Shown here: positions 9,589 to 18,785 of the stretch, one piece after another
Position numbering within the stretch: the first letter of the stretch is position 1
Layout of the letters: every line of letters begins with the position of its first letter
From: Luteibacter aegosomatissinici
GTDB taxonomy: Bacteria > Pseudomonadota > Gammaproteobacteria > Xanthomonadales > Rhodanobacteraceae
Direction: 5' to 3'
DNA length: 64,000 nucleotides
NCBI RefSeq assembly: GCF_023078495.1
Contig: NZ_CP095742.1
Span: 2,666,001-2,730,000, forward strand
The notes under the pieces: model-generated
The model's database searches: none
Told to the model about the DNA's origin: nothing
The model's input: only the letters and a program-made list of their open reading frames with translations
Program-made: the position numbers and the translations under genes

Positions 9589-10194
9589 ATGTGGCACGCC
9601 ATCACCAGTTACGGCGACAGCGCGCTGTTGCTTCCTTTGATCGCGTGGGTGGCCATCGTACTTAGCCTACCGCCACAGCGGCGCGATGCCCTGCGCTGGA
9701 TCATCGCCGCGATAACCACCGGCGGCACGGTGGCACTTTCGAAACTGGTATTCATGGCGTGGGGGATCGGTCCGCCCGGCCTCGACTACACCGGCATCAG
9801 CGGGCACACAGCACTGTCGGTACTCACATGGCCATGCCTTGCCGCGATCCTCATGCGTAGTGCGCGCAGGCCGTTCGCCGTGCTGGCCATCGCCGCAGCG
9901 TTTGTCCTCGGCCTCGCCGTGGGCGTGTCGCGCCTTGCGCTGGAAGTCCACAGCGTGTCCGAAGTCATCATGGGTGCGGCGCTTGGCGCGGTCATCGCCG
10001 CATGGTTCATTCACGGACTGCTGCCCGCGCCCGATCTTCCGACATGGCATGCGCTTGTGCTTATCGCAGGCACGATCATTATCTGGCTCGTGTTCTACGG
10101 GCGTGTGTTCCCGTCACAGCACCTGCTCAAGGACATCGCGCTATGGGTAAGCGGGCACTCGAATGTGTTCACGCGGCGATTGCGACTGCGATAG
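9589..10194 (+). CDS. PAP2-family phosphatase (membrane)
   Basis: 201-residue integral membrane protein with about five or six helices. The PAP2 motifs are partly visible: SGHTALS (motif 2) near residue 64 and SRLALEVHSVSE (motif 3), where the usual terminal Asp is Glu. The first motif (K-x6-RP) is degenerate (KLVFMAWGIGPP). Family members hydrolyse lipid phosphates such as undecaprenyl pyrophosphate. Being divergent from wzb and near exopolysaccharide genes, it may recycle the carrier lipid. The start may be the ATG at 9589 or the GTG just before it. Confidence 0.8.
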   Translation: MWHAITSYGDSALLLPLIAWVAIVLSLPPQRRDALRWIIAAITTGGTVALSKLVFMAWGIGPPGLDYTGISGHTALSVLTWPCLAAILMRSARRPFAVLAIAAAFVLGLAVGVSRLALEVHSVSEVIMGAALGAVIAAWFIHGLLPAPDLPTWHALVLIAGTIIIWLVFYGRVFPSQHLLKDIALWVSGHSNVFTRRLRLR

Positions 10195-10307
10195 ATACAA
10201 AGCCCGTGGACGCCGCGCCGCGCCTGTAACACACCCGTCATACGTCACACCTAGCCTCCCTTCCTTTCGGCGTGGCCGCCGCGGCCGCATCGCCCCAAGG
10301 GACCCCG

Positions 10308-10814
10308 ATGTCCGATCCCTCACCCAGCCTGGCCCATGTCCTGCTTGAGCAGGATGGGCCACTGCAGCGCTACATCCACCGCCGGGCCGGGCACGCCTGG
10401 GATGCGCAGGACCTGGTCCAGGAAACGTACCTACGCCTGCTCTCCGCGGATCCGGAATCCATCCGCAACCCGGAGGCGTACCTCTTCACCGTGGCCACCA
10501 ACCTGCTCCGCCAGCGCGCCGGTGGTCGGCAGACAGGTGGACGCGAGGATGGCGGCCTGGACGAGGTGCTCGACCGGCTGGCAACGCCTTGCGAAGCCGC
10601 CGCCGGGGTTGATCACGAGGTGCGCAGCAAGCGCCTGCATGAATTGATGGCCCGGCTATCGCCGAAGTGCCGTGCGGTGCTGGTGCTGCATTACCGCGAT
10701 GAGCTGAGTTACCGCGATATCGCGGATCAGCTGGATATCTCGGTACACATGGTGAAAAAATACATCGTCAAGGGACTGGCCGCATGTCGGCAAGGGATGG
10801 GGCGTTATGCATGA
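10308..10814 (+). CDS. fecI: FecI-like ECF RNA polymerase sigma factor
   Basis: 168-residue ECF sigma factor. Region 2 reads AWDAQDLVQETYLRLL with NPEAYLFTVATNLL. Region 4 ends ISVHMVKKYIVKGLAACR, the signature of the FecI iron-starvation group. The start ATG at 10308 follows AAGGGA. Its last 8 nt overlap fecR. Together with the downstream anti-sigma regulator and receptor it forms a cell-surface signalling operon that should switch on the receptor when its ligand is bound outside the cell. Confidence 0.93.
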   Translation: MSDPSPSLAHVLLEQDGPLQRYIHRRAGHAWDAQDLVQETYLRLLSADPESIRNPEAYLFTVATNLLRQRAGGRQTGGREDGGLDEVLDRLATPCEAAAGVDHEVRSKRLHELMARLSPKCRAVLVLHYRDELSYRDIADQLDISVHMVKKYIVKGLAACRQGMGRYA

Positions 10815-11922
10815 CGAGATCCGCCAGGCGGCGGCACGACGTATCAGCGAAGAAGCGGGCCAGTGGTTGCTGGCAAGCCGTGCGGGGCTGGATGAGCCTT
10901 CGCGCATTGCCTTCGTGAACTGGCTGCGCCATTCGCCGGCGCACGTGGCCGAGTACATGGCCATGGTGCAGCTGGATCAGGAAATGAAGGACGCCGCGGG
11001 CCACGAACCGCTGGCCGCGCCCGCGCTCGTGAAAGACGCGGCCAACGAACCCGCGGTAGTCCCGCTACGTCCACGCGCCGCGCACGCTGCCCACCCCGAG
11101 GCGACGCGCCATGCCAGGACACCACGCCGTCGACGCTGGCCATGGATGGCCACGGCGACAGCCACGGCTGCCGCGATCGCAGTGGCCACCGTCATCGCGT
11201 GGCCCGCCGAGCCATCCGTGACAGGGATCATCTATAGCGCTGGCGCCAACGCCACCCGCAGCCTCGACCTGGCCGACGGCAGCCGCATCCAACTCGACCG
11301 CGGCAGTGCCATCCGCGTGCAGTTCGACAACCAACGGCGCGATATCACCGTGCTCGCGGGAACCATGCTCATCGACGTGGGGCATGACGCGTCCACGCCA
11401 CTCAGCGTGACCCTGGGCCGCACCGTCCTGCGCGACATCGGCACCGTATTCCAGGTAAGTACGAAGAGCGATGGCGGCGACGTCACCGTCCTGAGTGGCC
11501 GTGTGGACGTACTCGCACCACGTGATTCATGGCCATGGCCGGCGGGCAGCGTCGAGCCACAGACTGTGATCGCCCATCTGCAAGGGGGTGAGCGCGCCAC
11601 GCTTTCGGGCGACGGACACGTGACCCACGTCGGACCCCGGGCGGACCTGTCGGAGGATCTCGCGTGGCTCCCTGGCGAGATCGATTTCCACGACACACCC
11701 GTGGCCGAGGTGGCCCGCCGGTTCAACGCTTACGGGCACGCCCCGCTCCTTATCGAGGACGATTCGGTCGCCAGTACGCGCATCAGCGGCCGCTTCCACG
11801 CTCGCGATTCCGCTGGTTTCGTGGCCTACCTGCAAACGCTGCCGGGCGTGCAGGTGCGCCGGGATGAGGAAGGCGTGCACGTGGTTCGCCACCTCCGCGG
11901 CGCCAACACGGCGCGGCTGTAA
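10807..11922 (+). CDS. fecR: FecR-like transmembrane anti-sigma/sigma regulator
   Basis: 371-residue inner-membrane regulator. The N-terminal cytoplasmic DUF4880 helix (AARRISEEAGQWLLASRAGL... FVNWLRHSPAHVAEYM) should bind the FecI partner. A single membrane segment lies at about residues 112-132. The periplasmic FecR domain has LADGSRIQLDRGSAIRV and GTVFQVSTKSDGGDVTVLSG. The C-terminal STN-like region (EIDFHDTPVAEVARRFNAYG) contacts the receptor. It is translationally coupled to fecI through an 8-nt overlap and followed after about 100 nt by the receptor gene. Confidence 0.93.
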   Translation: MHDEIRQAAARRISEEAGQWLLASRAGLDEPSRIAFVNWLRHSPAHVAEYMAMVQLDQEMKDAAGHEPLAAPALVKDAANEPAVVPLRPRAAHAAHPEATRHARTPRRRRWPWMATATATAAAIAVATVIAWPAEPSVTGIIYSAGANATRSLDLADGSRIQLDRGSAIRVQFDNQRRDITVLAGTMLIDVGHDASTPLSVTLGRTVLRDIGTVFQVSTKSDGGDVTVLSGRVDVLAPRDSWPWPAGSVEPQTVIAHLQGGERATLSGDGHVTHVGPRADLSEDLAWLPGEIDFHDTPVAEVARRFNAYGHAPLLIEDDSVASTRISGRFHARDSAGFVAYLQTLPGVQVRRDEEGVHVVRHLRGANTARL

Positions 11923-12023
11923 GAAAAAATTCACAGAAAAGGCGGTACCCGACAGGGGTGCCACCGACTCGTAGATGACATGCGCAACCGCTGCGCGCCA
12001 TCTCCCTTGACGAGTCCCATCGC

Positions 12024-14510
12024 ATGCGTAACAAGCTCGCCTTCCATCTTGCCCTGCTGCTGGGCACCCTACCCTTGTCCGCGATCGCGGCGCAGGCCAC
12101 CCACGAAACCGCCATCGCCGCCATGCCGTTGGACCAGGCGCTCGATACGTTCGCCCGCCAGACGGGCTTGCAGGTGGTCTACACGCCTGATGCTGTCCAC
12201 GCCCTGCGCAGCAAGGCGGTTCCCGCCGGGCTCGATGCCAAAGGCCAGCTGCACGCGCTACTGCAAGGCACCGGTCTCGACTACAGGTTCGTCACCGCGA
12301 GCACCGTCACCCTGGTGCCTGCGCCGAAAGACGACAAAAGCGCCGCGGCATCCAGCCGCGCGGGCTCCCTCCCGCCCATCGATGAAGCCGACGGCAGCCC
12401 GCGCGACCTTGCCCCGGTAAGCGTCCAGGCGAATACGGTCGATACGCTCGCACCCAGCGCACCGCCGCTGGAAGCCACGCAGCCCACCTCGGTGATCGAC
12501 GAGCGTTTCATCCGTGACGGCCTGCGCTTCAACGCCAACTTCGACGACATCATCAAGTACGCGCCGAGCGTGACGGTCACTTCGCCCGAAGGCCCGGGCA
12601 TGGGCAAGAACGAAGGCATCAGCATCCGCGGCTTCCAGGATGGCCAGTTCAACATCACATTCGATGGCATTCCGTTCGGCGATGCCAGTGATCTGCACCA
12701 CACCACGTCGGCTTACTTCAACAACCATGTGCTCGGGCAGGCGGAGATTGATCGTGGCCCGGGCGGCGGTTCGACCATCGGTAACGCCACGTTTGGTGGC
12801 ACCGTGGGTTTGCGCTCGCGTGACCCCAGCGCCGTGGATGGCGTGACGTTGTACACCACGGTTGGCAGCTGGAACACCGTAGCCGGTGGCGTCAGCGCCG
12901 ACGAGACGCTGGGTAATACCCGTATCTTCGCGGACCTTTCCAAGGAAAAAAGCGACACCTACCTGAAGGGTACCGACGACAAGCGAGAACATGCCTTTAT
13001 CAAGACGATAACGGCGCTTTCGTCAAACACCACGCTCACATTCGTGAGCAGCTACAACCGCGAACACCAGAATACCGTGCAGGGTGCCACGAAGCAGGAA
13101 ATGGACGAGTTCGGCTGGCGCTATGGCCTGGGCAATGATCCGACGCTGCAGAGCTACAAGGGCTACAACAACGCGGCCTACTACTCGAGCTTTACATACG
13201 TGGGCCTCGCCACCCAGCTCGGCGAGTGGAGCATCGACAACAAGGCCTACTACAACAGCTTCGACCATTGGGCACGCAAGACCACCGATGCATCGGACAA
13301 CAACCCGGCGGACAACGGCGTGACCCTCTACAATGCCGCCGGCAAGAAGGTCTCGACGCTGAAGAACGATGTGCCCGGCAAACTGGCGGATTCCGGCTTC
13401 CACTCGTTTGGCGACGTCCTCCGCTTCGAACGTGAGCTCGGCCCCGGCCAGCTGCAGACCGGTGCATGGCTGGAGCGCAGCCAGGATGCGCGCTATCAGT
13501 ACCCGCTGGACCTGACCACGGGCGCCGAGACCGGCACCAAGTACGGCTCGAAGTACAACTACATCCTGCGCGACCGCACCGATACGTTCCAGCCCTACGT
13601 GCAGTACGACTGGTCGCTGACCGATGCCCTGACCCTGAGCCCCGGCGTGCGCTACAGCACCGTCACCCGCCAGATGAACGCACCGATCAGCAAGAGCAAC
13701 GCGCAGGTGTCGCAGTACAACTCCGCCAACTACAACGCGATGCTTCCGTCGCTGAGCCTGCACGACAGCTTCAGTGACCAGTGGACGGGCTACGCGCAGG
13801 TAGCGAAGGGCTTCCTTGCGCCGCCCATCGATGTGGTCGAACTGGTCGGCTCAAAGAAACTCGACCCGGAAACCACGACCAACTACCAGTTGGGCACGGC
13901 GTTTGCCAATCGTGGCCTGACCTTCGGCGCCGACGTTTACTACATCGATTTCAAGAACTACCTCGCCACCACGCTCGTCAATACGGACGAAGGCCAGGAA
14001 TCCACCTACCTCAATGCCGGCGGCGCGATCTACAAGGGCGCTGAAGTGGAAGGCACGTGGGCCATGACCCGGACGCTTAGCCTGTATGGCAATGCCACGT
14101 ACAACAAGGCCACCTACAAGAACACCAGCACGCAGATCGCAGGCACACCCAAGGTCACCGCGGCGCTTGGCCTGCTCTACAGCAGCCCGCTGGGTTACTA
14201 CGGTTCGCTGATGACCAAGTTCATCGGCAAGCAGTACGGCAGTGACAACGCCACCAATGACGCCGGCAACACCGTGTTCGTCAACGACAACCGCCTGGCG
14301 GCCTACGTTTCGACTGACGCCGCGTTTGGCTACCGCAGCGCGGACGGCGGCCCCACGGGCAAGGGTTGGTCGGTGAGCATGGATGTCAATAACCTCTTCA
14401 ACGTCCACAAGCTCATCGGCTATGCCGGCACGCAGAGCGTGAGCGGTGACGCCCTGTACTGGGGCCTGCCGGGCCGTGGCGTGTTCCTTGACCTGTCGTT
14501 GAAGCTGTAA
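12024..14510 (+). CDS. FecA-type TonB-dependent receptor with signalling domain
   Basis: 828-residue outer-membrane receptor. A signal peptide (MRNKLAFHLALLLGTLPLSAIAA) is followed by an STN secretin/TonB signalling domain (MPLDQALDTFARQTGLQVVY..., about residues 33-95). Then come a probable TonB box around PVSVQA, the plug (SIRGFQDGQFNITFDG, DRGPGGG) and a 22-strand-type barrel ending in Leu (FLDLSLKL). The STN domain identifies a transducer talking to the upstream FecR/FecI pair. The substrate is not readable from sequence. The co-operonic histidine acid phosphatase suggests an organic phosphate such as phytate, free or metal-bound. Confidence 0.92.
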   Translation: MRNKLAFHLALLLGTLPLSAIAAQATHETAIAAMPLDQALDTFARQTGLQVVYTPDAVHALRSKAVPAGLDAKGQLHALLQGTGLDYRFVTASTVTLVPAPKDDKSAAASSRAGSLPPIDEADGSPRDLAPVSVQANTVDTLAPSAPPLEATQPTSVIDERFIRDGLRFNANFDDIIKYAPSVTVTSPEGPGMGKNEGISIRGFQDGQFNITFDGIPFGDASDLHHTTSAYFNNHVLGQAEIDRGPGGGSTIGNATFGGTVGLRSRDPSAVDGVTLYTTVGSWNTVAGGVSADETLGNTRIFADLSKEKSDTYLKGTDDKREHAFIKTITALSSNTTLTFVSSYNREHQNTVQGATKQEMDEFGWRYGLGNDPTLQSYKGYNNAAYYSSFTYVGLATQLGEWSIDNKAYYNSFDHWARKTTDASDNNPADNGVTLYNAAGKKVSTLKNDVPGKLADSGFHSFGDVLRFERELGPGQLQTGAWLERSQDARYQYPLDLTTGAETGTKYGSKYNYILRDRTDTFQPYVQYDWSLTDALTLSPGVRYSTVTRQMNAPISKSNAQVSQYNSANYNAMLPSLSLHDSFSDQWTGYAQVAKGFLAPPIDVVELVGSKKLDPETTTNYQLGTAFANRGLTFGADVYYIDFKNYLATTLVNTDEGQESTYLNAGGAIYKGAEVEGTWAMTRTLSLYGNATYNKATYKNTSTQIAGTPKVTAALGLLYSSPLGYYGSLMTKFIGKQYGSDNATNDAGNTVFVNDNRLAAYVSTDAAFGYRSADGGPTGKGWSVSMDVNNLFNVHKLIGYAGTQSVSGDALYWGLPGRGVFLDLSLKL

Positions 14511-14520
14511 GGGGCTGGCT

Positions 14521-15756
14521 ATGTCGATGCGTGTGGGTTATCTGCTTTGCGCGCTGCTGCTGGCGTCTCCTGTGACGTTTGCCACCGGCGCCGATGCACA
14601 GGAGCACGTGCTACAGCGAATCATCCTGATCCGCCACGGTATCCGGTCGCCCACCAAGGCGCCGGCGGAGCTCGCCAAATATGCCGCGGAGCCTTGGCCC
14701 GCCTGGCCAGTGGCGCCGGGGCAGCTCACGCCACACGGCATCGATACGCTGCACTCGCTCGGTAAGCGCATGGGTCAGGACCTGGCGCTGGCGGGCCTTT
14801 CGCAGGATGCTTGCCACGGCGAAGTCCGCGTGATCGCCGATAGCACGCCACGCAACCGTGCCAGTGCCGTCGCTCTGTTAGAAGGGCTCTCTCCTGCCTG
14901 TGCTCCAACGTATCAGGCGTTCCCCGCCGGGCAAGATGACCCCTTGTTCCGCGGGACCGGCGGCGGCGATGATGATGATAAAGGTGGTATTGACGCGGCC
15001 GCTATCGATGAAGGCACGCGCGCAACATTGGCCGAACTGCAGCAAGTGCTGCTTGGCTGTCACGACGACGCCTGCGTCGCGAAAGCCCGGGAGAGCGGCA
15101 AGCAAGTGCTGCTTGGCGGCGACCTGGCGAAGGCATTGAAGACGGCTGGCTCCCTTGCCGAGAACATCATGCTGGCCTATGCGCAGGGCATGCCCGCGGC
15201 GCAATACGGCTGGGACCGGCTCGATGCCGCAGGCGTCGCACGCATCATCCAGCTACACAACGCCTCGTTCCAGCTGGCGCACGCCACGCCCGAGGCGTCG
15301 CGCGGGCGTGGTGGCAACATGCTCGCCCATATCACGGCCACCTTGTTGGTGGCGGCCGGCAAGCCCGGACCCGTCAGTGCCCTGGCCCCGGCCAGCACAC
15401 GCGTCCTGGTCCTCGTCGGCCACGACACAGACCTGGCAGCGCAAGCCGGCCTTTTAGGGCTCCACTGGCACGACGTGACGAACGGCGACGATTTCCCGCC
15501 GGGCGGCGCGCTGATCTATGACCTGGTACGAACGCCGCGCGGTGACGTCGTACGCCTCTCCGTGGCGATGCCGACGCTCACTGCACTGCGCACCGGGGAC
15601 ATGACTCCGAGCGGAGCGATCGCAAGGAAGACATTGGTGCAGCCTGCCTGCGGAGCGTGGCAGACATGCCCTTTGGAACACTTCGCCATGGTATCCGCAC
15701 ACGCTTCAGGTGACGCGCTCGCCCCCCAATTGAAGAGCGAGCCCGTCACCCACTGA
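14521..15756 (+). CDS. Periplasmic histidine acid phosphatase (AppA/Agp, phytase family)
   Basis: 411-residue exported phosphatase, 10 nt after the receptor and surely co-transcribed. A signal peptide (LLCALLLASPVTFATGADA) precedes the phosphohistidine motif LIRHGIRSPTKAP and the C-terminal proton-donor motif GHDTDLA, the HD signature of branch-2 histidine phosphatases. Paired cysteines are consistent with periplasmic folding. The family includes phytase AppA and glucose-1-phosphatase Agp, and sequence reading alone cannot choose between them. Oddities are an acidic GGGDDDDKGG loop near residue 143 and the exact duplication of KQVLLG/QQVLLG nearby. Confidence 0.9.
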   Translation: MSMRVGYLLCALLLASPVTFATGADAQEHVLQRIILIRHGIRSPTKAPAELAKYAAEPWPAWPVAPGQLTPHGIDTLHSLGKRMGQDLALAGLSQDACHGEVRVIADSTPRNRASAVALLEGLSPACAPTYQAFPAGQDDPLFRGTGGGDDDDKGGIDAAAIDEGTRATLAELQQVLLGCHDDACVAKARESGKQVLLGGDLAKALKTAGSLAENIMLAYAQGMPAAQYGWDRLDAAGVARIIQLHNASFQLAHATPEASRGRGGNMLAHITATLLVAAGKPGPVSALAPASTRVLVLVGHDTDLAAQAGLLGLHWHDVTNGDDFPPGGALIYDLVRTPRGDVVRLSVAMPTLTALRTGDMTPSGAIARKTLVQPACGAWQTCPLEHFAMVSAHASGDALAPQLKSEPVTH

Positions 15757-15800
15757 GTCGCCCCAACTTATCACCAGGGCGCCAGGAAGTAGCCTACCTC

Positions 15801-17219
15801 TTAGGAACTCTTGAGCCGCTTCTTCTGGAACGGATAGAAGCGGTGCTCGCGCAGCTCGTGCTCGATTTCTTCCAGGCTCTTGCCCGCGGTTTCGGGAACC
15901 AGGTAATAAACGAAGGCCAGGGCGAACACGGAGATCACCGCGTACAGCCAGAAGGTGTGCGTGGCGCCTAGCCAGGTGACCAGCGACAGCGTCGTCAGCG
16001 TCACGATCAGGTCGAAGGTCCAGTGGCTGAAGGCGCCGATGCTCGCGCCCTTGCCACGCACGAACAACGGGTACACCTCGGAGTTGATCAGCCAGATGCA
16101 GATGCCGAAGCTGCCGCAGTTCAGCATCATGTAGGCGCCCAGGCAGGCTACGGCCAGCCAGCGGCTGAAATCATTCTGCGGGCCGGCGCCCTGGAACATG
16201 AAGCCCATGACGATCAGCGCGACGATCGAACCCGGGATCATCCACAACAGGTACGTACGGCGACCGATCTTGTCGACGAGGAAGCTGCCGATCACCGTCA
16301 TGATGACGACCAGTACCGTACTCGCCCCGGTGCCGAGCACAGCGGCTTCATCAGAGAAGCCCGCCTTGGTAAGGATGGTGGGCGCGTAATAGATCAGCGC
16401 ATTGTTACCGGTAATCTGCGAGAACATGGAAATGCCCGCACCCACGATCACGGCGGGGCGGATCCACGGCTTGGCGATGTCCTTCCAGCTGCTCGACGGC
16501 TCCTGCTCGGCGACCGTCTGGATCTCTTCGATCTCGGCCCGCGCCGCGGCCGTGTTGCCACGAACGCGTTCCAGCACCTTCATGGCCTCGTCGATGCGCT
16601 TCTCAGCCACCAGCCAGCGCGGGCTTTCGGGCAGGTACACCATGCCAGCCAGTAGGATGATGGCCGGCACCACGCCCAGGCCGAACATATAGCGCCAGTG
16701 TTCACCCAGTACGAAGCCGGTGAAATACGCCACGGTGATACCGAACACCACCATGAACTGGAACAGCGTCACCATCTTGCCGCGATGCTTTGAAGGCGAC
16801 ACTTCGGCGATATACACGGGAATAATTTGCGTCGAGCTACCGGCGGACAACCCGAGCACGAAGCGCGCTGCAATCAGCCAACCTACGGACGGCGCGAATG
16901 CAGACGCAATGGAGCCAATCGCGAACAGCACGCCGACGAAGATCACCATGCGGCGGCGGCCCAGGCGGTCCGAGAACGGCCCAGTCGCCAGGCAACCGAA
17001 CAACGCGCCGAAGATAATGGCGCCGGTCACCAGCTGTTTGGTGGTGTCATCCAGTGCGAACTGGCGCCCGAGGCCGAGAAGCGCCACACCGATTACGCCG
17101 GTGTCGTAACCAAACAGAAGACCGCCAAGTGCCGCGATAACCGCGATGCCAACCACGATACCCGTACGAGGCGTGGCCTCCACGGTGACTGAAGAACCAG
17201 GGGACGTGACTGCGCTCAT
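15801..17219 (-). CDS. MFS sugar porter (sugar:H+ symporter)
   Basis: 472-residue inner-membrane transporter with 12 predicted helices. The sugar-porter signatures are intact: GGLLFGYDTGVIGVAL in helix 1, DRLGRRRMV between helices 2 and 3, PESPRWLV before the central loop, DKIGRRTYLL, and PETAGKSLEEIE at the end. The closest functional class is the XylE/GalP/Glf type, which imports hexoses or pentoses with protons. The gene overlaps the upstream P-loop kinase by 4 nt (ATGA), so import and phosphorylation appear coupled. Confidence 0.94.
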   Translation of the reverse strand: MSAVTSPGSSVTVEATPRTGIVVGIAVIAALGGLLFGYDTGVIGVALLGLGRQFALDDTTKQLVTGAIIFGALFGCLATGPFSDRLGRRRMVIFVGVLFAIGSIASAFAPSVGWLIAARFVLGLSAGSSTQIIPVYIAEVSPSKHRGKMVTLFQFMVVFGITVAYFTGFVLGEHWRYMFGLGVVPAIILLAGMVYLPESPRWLVAEKRIDEAMKVLERVRGNTAAARAEIEEIQTVAEQEPSSSWKDIAKPWIRPAVIVGAGISMFSQITGNNALIYYAPTILTKAGFSDEAAVLGTGASTVLVVIMTVIGSFLVDKIGRRTYLLWMIPGSIVALIVMGFMFQGAGPQNDFSRWLAVACLGAYMMLNCGSFGICIWLINSEVYPLFVRGKGASIGAFSHWTFDLIVTLTTLSLVTWLGATHTFWLYAVISVFALAFVYYLVPETAGKSLEEIEHELREHRFYPFQKKRLKSS

Positions 17220-17848
17220 GCGGGCTCCATCGGAAGGGTTCGTGCGCGGAAATCCGCGCGGTACGCCGTGGCAGCGATGCGCCGGGCGTTCGGTTCGTCG
17301 GTCGTTTCGATCCAGTGCTGGGCTGCCTCGCGGGTGCGCCCGAACTGCATGTGGCGTTCCAGCAGGCGTTCAAGGCGCAGCTCGTCGTCGACATCCACGA
17401 ACCAGACCTCATCCAGAAGCGGGCGCACATCGGCCCACCCGCCCTCGTCCATTAACAGGTAATTGCCTTCGGTGATGATCAGGCGCGCTTCGGCGGGCAC
17501 GACCACTTCGCCAGCGATTGATTCTTCAATCTCGCGATGAAATGCGGGGCCATAGATAATTTCCCCCTCGACGGGAGTGCGTAGTCGCTTAAGCAGCGCC
17601 ACGTAGCCATTCGTATCGAAGGTATCGGGTGCGCCTTTCCGCTCCGCCCGGCCGAGCCGCCTTAGCTCAGCGTTCGCCAGGTGGAAGCCATCCATCGGCA
17701 CGTTGACCGCCAGTTCGCCGACGGTCGCGAGGATTTGCGCGGCCAACGTCGATTTGCCCGAACCGGGCAACCCCGCAATCCCCAGCATGCGCCGGCCACC
17801 GCCTGCCATCAGAGCATCGAGCCGTGCGCGGGTCGTGGTATCGATCAT
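17216..17848 (-). CDS. P-loop nucleoside/sugar kinase-like protein (uridine kinase / FrcK-type)
   Basis: 210-residue cytoplasmic kinase of the phosphoribulokinase/uridine kinase superfamily. Walker A is GIAGLPGSGKSTLA near the N-terminus, MDGFHL provides the substrate-site Asp, YGPAFHREIEE and IITEGNYLL follow, and VDVDDELRLERLLERH is the lid region. This pattern is typical of proteins annotated as fructose-transport kinase or nucleoside/nucleotide kinase. The start at 17848 gives family length. It precedes and overlaps the sugar porter gene, so the imported sugar is its likely substrate, which is an inference. Confidence 0.87.
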   Translation of the reverse strand: MIDTTTRARLDALMAGGGRRMLGIAGLPGSGKSTLAAQILATVGELAVNVPMDGFHLANAELRRLGRAERKGAPDTFDTNGYVALLKRLRTPVEGEIIYGPAFHREIEESIAGEVVVPAEARLIITEGNYLLMDEGGWADVRPLLDEVWFVDVDDELRLERLLERHMQFGRTREAAQHWIETTDEPNARRIAATAYRADFRARTLPMEPA

Positions 17849-17893
17849 GGGTCCGGAGGGTAGTGGTGCGGCTGTAAGGAATTGATGAACGTG

Positions 17894-17920
17894 ACAGTTT
17901 GTAAATGTCGTACAATTCCA
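17894..17920 (+). promoter_or_regulatory. Possible promoter and operator of the HAD phosphatase gene
   Basis: The divergent gap between the kinase and the HAD gene contains the inverted repeat TTGTA-n7-TACAA. Its right half forms TACAAT at 17911-17916, a good -10 hexamer. No strong -35 is visible at 16-18 nt, which fits a regulated promoter. Function is inferred. Confidence 0.35.
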
Positions 17921-17951
17921 ACCCAAAAGTAAACCGGGTTAAGCACCACCG

Positions 17952-18785
17952 ATGGACACTGCACGACGCCGCCCCATTGAGCTCATCGCCATTGATATGG
18001 ACGGCACGCTCCTCGATCCAGGCCACAAAATCTCCCCCCGCGTAAAGCAGGCCATCCACACCGCGATTGCCCGTGGCGTCCGCGTGGTGCTGGCCAGCGG
18101 TCGCCCCGTGGCCGGCTTGCTGCCCTACCTGGCCGAGCTGGGCATCGCCGGGAACGATGAGTACTGCATCGCTTTCAACGGCGCCATCGTGCAAAACCTC
18201 GGCACCGGCGAGCGCGTGGTGGAATTCACCCTGGGTATCGAGGAATACCGCTATTGCGCGGCCATCGCCCGCGAGGTCGGCGTGCATTTCCAGGGCCTGG
18301 ATGGCGAGCGTATGTACACGCCGGACCTCGATATCAGCCCCTACACGGTGGCCGATTCCTTCCTTACCCACACGCCGTTGTCGTACCGCGCGGTGGCCGA
18401 CATGCCTGAAGGCATGCGCTTCCCCAAAATGATGATGATCGATCAGCCCGAGATCCTGGACGCAGCGATCGCCCGGCTTCCGGCGGGCTTTGCGGAGCGC
18501 TTCACCTCACTGAAGAGCTCCGCCAGCTTCCTCGATATCTTCGATGGCCGTGCGGGCAAGGGGCCCAGCCTGAAACGGCTGGCTGATCGGCTGGGCATTC
18601 ACCGCGACAGCATCATGGCGCTGGGCGATCACGAGAACGATATCGCGATGCTGGAGTTCGCCGGGACCAGCGTGGCCATGGGCAACGCCATTCCCGCAGT
18701 AAAACAGGCCGCCCGCTACGAAACCGCGACCAATGCGGAAGATGGCGTCGCCCGCGCCATCGAGATGTTCGTACTTCAGTCGTAA
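17952..18785 (+). CDS. Cof-type HAD-IIB sugar phosphatase (YidA-like)
   Basis: 277-residue cytoplasmic hydrolase. HAD motif I is AIDMDGTLLDPGH, motif II is VLASGR, the motif III lysine lies in the GRAGKGPSLKRLADRLG region, and motif IV is MALGDHENDIAML. Length and cap (C2) fit YidA, which dephosphorylates sugar phosphates. It is divergent from the kinase/sugar porter operon, so it may relieve sugar-phosphate build-up. Its stop overlaps the convergent HdeD-like gene by 10 nt. Confidence 0.92.
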   Translation: MDTARRRPIELIAIDMDGTLLDPGHKISPRVKQAIHTAIARGVRVVLASGRPVAGLLPYLAELGIAGNDEYCIAFNGAIVQNLGTGERVVEFTLGIEEYRYCAAIAREVGVHFQGLDGERMYTPDLDISPYTVADSFLTHTPLSYRAVADMPEGMRFPKMMMIDQPEILDAAIARLPAGFAERFTSLKSSASFLDIFDGRAGKGPSLKRLADRLGIHRDSIMALGDHENDIAMLEFAGTSVAMGNAIPAVKQAARYETATNAEDGVARAIEMFVLQS

